Assembly: GCF_029227915.1 (NCBI RefSeq)
Contig: NC_079876.1
Location: forward strand, 32,035,828 to 32,099,827
DNA length: 64,000 bases
Reading direction: 5' to 3'
DNA from: Hydractinia symbiolongicarpus
Lineage: Eukaryota; Cnidaria; Hydrozoa; Anthoathecata; Hydractiniidae
Shown piece by piece: positions 60,526 to 64,000 of this stretch. The notes under the pieces are model-generated. The model saw nothing but the letters and a program-made list of their open reading frames with translations, did no database searches and was not told the DNA's origin. Numbering within the stretch: the stretch's first letter is position 1; each line of letters opens with the position of its first letter. Position numbers and translations under genes: made by a program.

Positions 60526-60750
60526 GCATTGGTGGTTCAGTGGTAGAATTCTCGCCTGCCACGCGGGAGACCGGGCTTCGATTCCCCGCCAATGCATCGT
60601 GTTTTACCTACACCAGAAAATACCCTCCGTAAAAAAGAAAGGAAGGAAAATAAATAAAAAAACATAGCTGAGGAAAAGTGCTACGGCTGCTTGCATTCAC
60701 CACCTCAAACCGCCCTGCTGGGCAGTGATAAAATGCCGAGACCCGGGATT

Positions 60751-60801
<51 letters not shown>

Positions 60802-61688
60802 TCGGCCATGATCAATTCTATCACATGGCAAAGGTCTGTACGTTGTGATAGACACTTGACCAGATCAAAAAGAATGTTTGAAGATTCGCTGCAAGTAGGG
60901 TTCGAACCTACGCGGTAAGATCCCATTAGATTTCAAGTCTAACGCCTTAACCACTCGGCCATCGCAGCAGAAATTGTTGGGTAAACAGAGTAATTCACCA
61001 GCTCACCACTCAGGTGCCGAAGAGGACAAAAAGCCAACTAGTAGGGGACACCCGGGTTTGAACCAGGGACCTCTCGATCTGCAGTCGAATGCTCTACCAC
61101 TGAGCTATATCCCCAGCCAAGGACGGAATCCACGCACAGGGTATATAACATCAACGCGTGAGAGAGCAACTTAACTTAAAAAATGTACACTTCCCGCACC
61201 GGGAATCGAACCCGGGCCGCCTGGGTGAAAACCAGAAATCCTAACCACTAGACCATGCGGGACACATTCGCACCACTAAGTAATTTAGATGCCATGCTTT
61301 TTCTGACAATTTGAACTAGCTCTGTCTTTCTGTTCGTGTCAAAAACACCTTTTTGCGTCCGCTGCGAGTAGGATTGGAATCTACGCGGGAAGATCCCATT
61401 TGATTTCTAGTCAAACGCCTTAACCACTCGGCCATCGCAGCCTGACAAACCGCTGGCCATTGCCACAAGGCCGACCAGAAAGCACAACATTACTGCTAAA
61501 GGCACTGCCCGGATTTGAACCGGGGATCTCCTGTTTACTAGACAGGCGCTTTAACCGCTAAGCCACAGCGCCTGCCTGTTGGGAGATTTTGAAAATCTCA
61601 ATATCACACGTCTGAAATGCCGTTAAGGCTACTAACACACCGGGACGTGATACACTGTCACTCGGAAATTTTGGAAATGAGTAGTAAC
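60526..61688. repeat. Array unit 53
   Basis: Gly 60526-60596 (+, G53 to C, which breaks the T stem and the B box); minus strand: Phe 60734-60806, Ser(UGA) 60887-60968 (G6-U67 wobble), Cys 61043-61114, Glu 61191-61262, Ser(AGA) 61360-61441 (B box broken), Thr 61500-61572. A diverged relative of units 45 and 49. Confidence 0.95.
61360..61441 (-). pseudogene. tRNA-Ser(AGA) with broken B box, unit 53
   Basis: Same two B-box changes as units 45 and 49, but with the consensus variable arm. Confidence 0.7.
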
Positions 61689-62851
61689 GCATTGGTGGTT
61701 CAGTGGTAGAATTCTCGCCTGCCACGCGGGAGACTGGGGTTCGATTCCCCGCCAATGCATCGTGTTTTACCTACACCAGAAAATACCCTCCGTAAAAAAG
61801 AAAGGAAGGAAAATGAATAAAAAAACATAGCTGAGGAAAAGTGCTACGGTTGCTTGCATTCACCACCTCAAACCGCCCTGCTGGGCAGTGATAAAATGCC
61901 GAGACCCGGGATTGAACCAGGGACCTTCAGATCTTTAGTCTGACGCTCTCCCAACTGAGCTATCTCGGCCATGACCAATTCTATCACATGGCAAAGGTCT
62001 GTACGTTGTGATAGACACTTGACCAGATCAAAAAGAATGTTTGAAGATTCGCTGCGAGTAGGGTTCGAACCTACGCGGGAAGATCCCATTAGATTTCAAG
62101 TCTAACGCCTTAACCACTCGGCCATCGCAGCAGAAATTGCTGGGTAACCAGAATAATTCACCAGCTCACCACTCAGGTGCCGAAGAGGACAAAAAGCCAA
62201 CTAGTAGGGGACACCCGGGTTTGAACCAGGGACCTCTCGATCTGCAGTCGAATTCTCTACCACTGAGCTATATCCCCAGCCAAGGACGGAATCCACGCAC
62301 AGGGTATATAACATCAACGCGTGAGAGAGCAACTTAACTTAAAAAATGTACACTTCCCGCACCGGGAATCGAACCCGGGCCGCCTGGGTGAAAACCAGAA
62401 ATCCTAACCACTAGACCATGCGGGACACATTCGCAGCACTAAGTAATTTAGATGTCATGCTTTTTCTGACAATTTGAACTAGCTCTGTCTTTCTGTTCGT
62501 GTCAAAAACACCTTTTTGCGTCCGCTGCGAGTAGGATTCGAACCTACGCGGGAAGATCCCATTTGATTTCTAGTCAAACGCCTTAACCACTCGGCCATCG
62601 CAGCCTGACAAACCGCTGGCCATTGCCACAAGGCCGACCAGAAAGCACAACATTACTGCTAAAGGCACTGCCCGGATTTGAACCGGGGATCTCCTGTTTA
62701 CTAGACAGGCGCTTTAACCGCTAAGCCACAGCGCCTGCCTGTTGGGAGATTTTGAAAATCTTAATATCACACGTCTGAAATGCCGTTAAGGCTACTAACA
62801 CACCGGGACGTGATACACTGTCACTCGGAAATTTTGGAAATGAGGAGTAAC
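61689..62851. repeat. Array unit 54
   Basis: Gly 61689-61759 (+, U49-G65); minus strand: Phe-type AAA 61897-61969, Ser(UGA) 62050-62131, Cys 62206-62277 (G10-A25), Glu 62354-62425, Ser(AGA) 62523-62604, Thr 62663-62735. Confidence 0.95.
61897..61969 (-). tRNA. tRNA-Phe(AAA), unit 54
   Basis: A single change turns GAA into AAA (plus-strand 61934-61936) while all four stems stay paired. It arose separately from the units 11/20 variant, which also has a stem mismatch. A34 here could be edited to inosine and would then favour UUC/UUU/UUA reading, which would be miscoding at the leucine codon UUA. Confidence 0.7.
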
Positions 62852-63088
62852 GCATTGGTGGTTCAGTGGTAGAATTCTCGCCTGCCACGCGGGAGACCGG
62901 GGTTCGATTCCCCGCCAATGCATCGTGTTTTACCTACACCAGAAAATACCCTCCGTAAAAAAGAAAGGAAGGAAAATAAATAAAAAAACACAGCTGAGGA
63001 AAAGTGCTACGGCTGCTTGCATTCACCACCTCAAACCGCCCTGCTGGGCAGTGATAAAATGCCGAGACCCGGGATTGAACCAGGGACT

Positions 63089-63127
<39 letters not shown>

Positions 63128-64000
63128 TCGGCCATGATCAATTCTATCACATGGCAAAGGTCTGTACGTTGTGATAGACACTTGACCAGATCAAAAAGAA
63201 TGTTTGAAGATTCGCTGCGAGTAGGGTGCGAACCTACGCGGGAAGATCCCATTAGATTTCAAGTCTAACGCCTTAACCACTCGGCCATCGCAGCAGAAAT
63301 TGCTGGGTAACCAGAATAATTCACCAGCTCACCACTCAGGTGCCGAAGAGGACAAAAAGCCAACTAGTAGGGGACACCCGGGTTTGAACCAGGGACCTCT
63401 CGATCTGCAGTCGAATGCTCTACCACTGAGCTATATCCCCAGCCAAGGACGGAATCCACGCACAGGGTATATAACATCAACGCGTGAGAGAGCAACTTAA
63501 CTTAAAAAATGTACACTTCCCGCACCGGGAATCGAACCCGGGCCGCCTGGGTGAAAACCAGAAATCCTAACCACTAGACCATGCGGGACACATTCGCACC
63601 ACTAAGTAATTTAGATGTCATGCTTTTTCTGACAATTTGAACTAGCTCTGTCTTTCTGTTCGTGTCAAAAACACCTTTTTGCGTCCGCTGCGAGTAGGAT
63701 TCGAACCTACGCTGGAAGATCCCATTTGATTTCTAGTCAAACGCCTTAACCACTCGGCCATCGCAGCCTGACAAACCGCTGGCCATTGACACAAGGCCGA
63801 CCAGAAAGCACAACATTACTGCTAAAGGCACTGCCCGGATTTGAACCGGGGATCTCCTGTTTACTAGACAGGCGCTTTAACCGCTAAGCCACAGCGCCTG
63901 CCTGTTGGGAGATTTTGAAAATCTCAATATCACACGTCTGAAATGCCGTTAAGGCTACTAACACACCGGGACGTGATACACTGTCACTCGGAAGTTTTGG
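62852..64000. repeat. Array unit 55 (cut by the window edge)
   Basis: Gly 62852-62922 (+); minus strand: Phe 63060-63132 (variable-loop change), Ser(UGA) 63213-63294 (A58 to C in the T loop and B box), Cys 63369-63440, Glu 63517-63588, Ser(AGA) 63686-63767 (variable-arm change), Thr 63826-63898. Bases 63899-64000 are the Thr/Gly divergent spacer. Confidence 0.95.

Larger units (their letters stand above)
1..64000. repeat. Tandem tRNA-gene array, 55 units of ~1,163 bp
   Basis: The window is filled by a head-to-tail repeat whose period is 1,161-1,164 bp. The same seven tRNA genes come in the same order and orientation in all 55 units, giving 385 loci. Bases 1-46 are the end of the spacer of a preceding unit, and the last unit stops about 14 bases before the next Gly gene would start, so the array continues both ways. 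Units differ by scattered substitutions and a few 1-base indels, in genes and spacers alike, which points to concerted evolution with incomplete homogenisation. No stretch over 300 bp lacks a gene. The structure resembles the tandem tDNA clusters known in some animals (for example Xenopus) and in Entamoeba, but this gene order is not one I recognise. Confidence 0.98.

Noticed and set aside
1-64000. CRISPR array or prokaryotic tRNA island
   Set aside because: The period is over 1 kb with no short repeats and unique spacers, no gene encodes its CCA end, and the oligo-T stops and A34 anticodons fit eukaryotic nuclear tRNA genes.
1-64000. tRNA-derived SINE family
   Set aside because: The tRNA copies are full-length, in fixed order with conserved spacers and own terminators; there are no target-site duplications or 3' tails of retroposons.

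Overview
The whole window is one tandem array of transfer RNA genes. A unit of about 1,163 bp repeats head to tail 55 times, and both window edges cut through it, so the true array is longer. Each unit has seven tRNA genes in fixed order: Gly(GCC) on the plus strand, then Phe(GAA), Ser(UGA), Cys(GCA), Glu(UUC), Ser(AGA) and Thr(AGU), all on the minus strand. That is 385 tRNA loci in 64 kb, about one per 166 bp, with tRNA sequence filling about 45% of the DNA. I see no protein gene, rRNA, mobile element or CRISPR. The longest stretch between two tRNA genes is about 137 bp (Gly to Phe).

The genes are nuclear and eukaryotic: none encodes its 3' CCA, all have intact A and B box promoter sequences in the consensus copy, nearly all are followed by short oligo-T stops for RNA polymerase III, and A34 anticodons (AGA, AGU) are used for Ser and Thr. 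The tRNA bodies look animal-like, but I cannot name the species.

Layout of a unit: Gly(+) and Phe(-) converge on an A/T-rich spacer with oligo-T stops on both strands. Phe, Ser(UGA), Cys and Glu each have their own stop. Thr and Ser(AGA) have no oligo-T between them, and Ser(AGA) has a GC-rich rather than AT-rich upstream flank, so the two may be made as one dicistronic precursor. Thr(-) and Gly(+) diverge from a 116-bp spacer holding a conserved 17-bp palindrome.

On a larger scale, units 6-14 (10,469 bp) are followed directly by a near-identical copy, units 15-23; by eye one base differs. Smaller echoes occur at 3-unit (units 39-41 and 42-44) and 4-unit (units 45, 49, 53) spacing. This is what unequal exchange and gene conversion leave behind, although a long-read assembly error must be excluded for the 10.5-kb copy. 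Several loci differ from the consensus: Phe-type genes with anticodon CAA (4 copies) or AAA (3 copies), a Thr-type gene with anticodon AAA, Phe genes without U33, Gly genes with an extra base in the T arm (13 copies), and various stem and B-box breaks. The Phe locus is the most damaged (about 25 of 55 copies by eye).

Units are numbered 1-55 from the start of each Gly gene. tRNA positions for every unit are in the unit entries; the seven gene types are described once, in unit 1.
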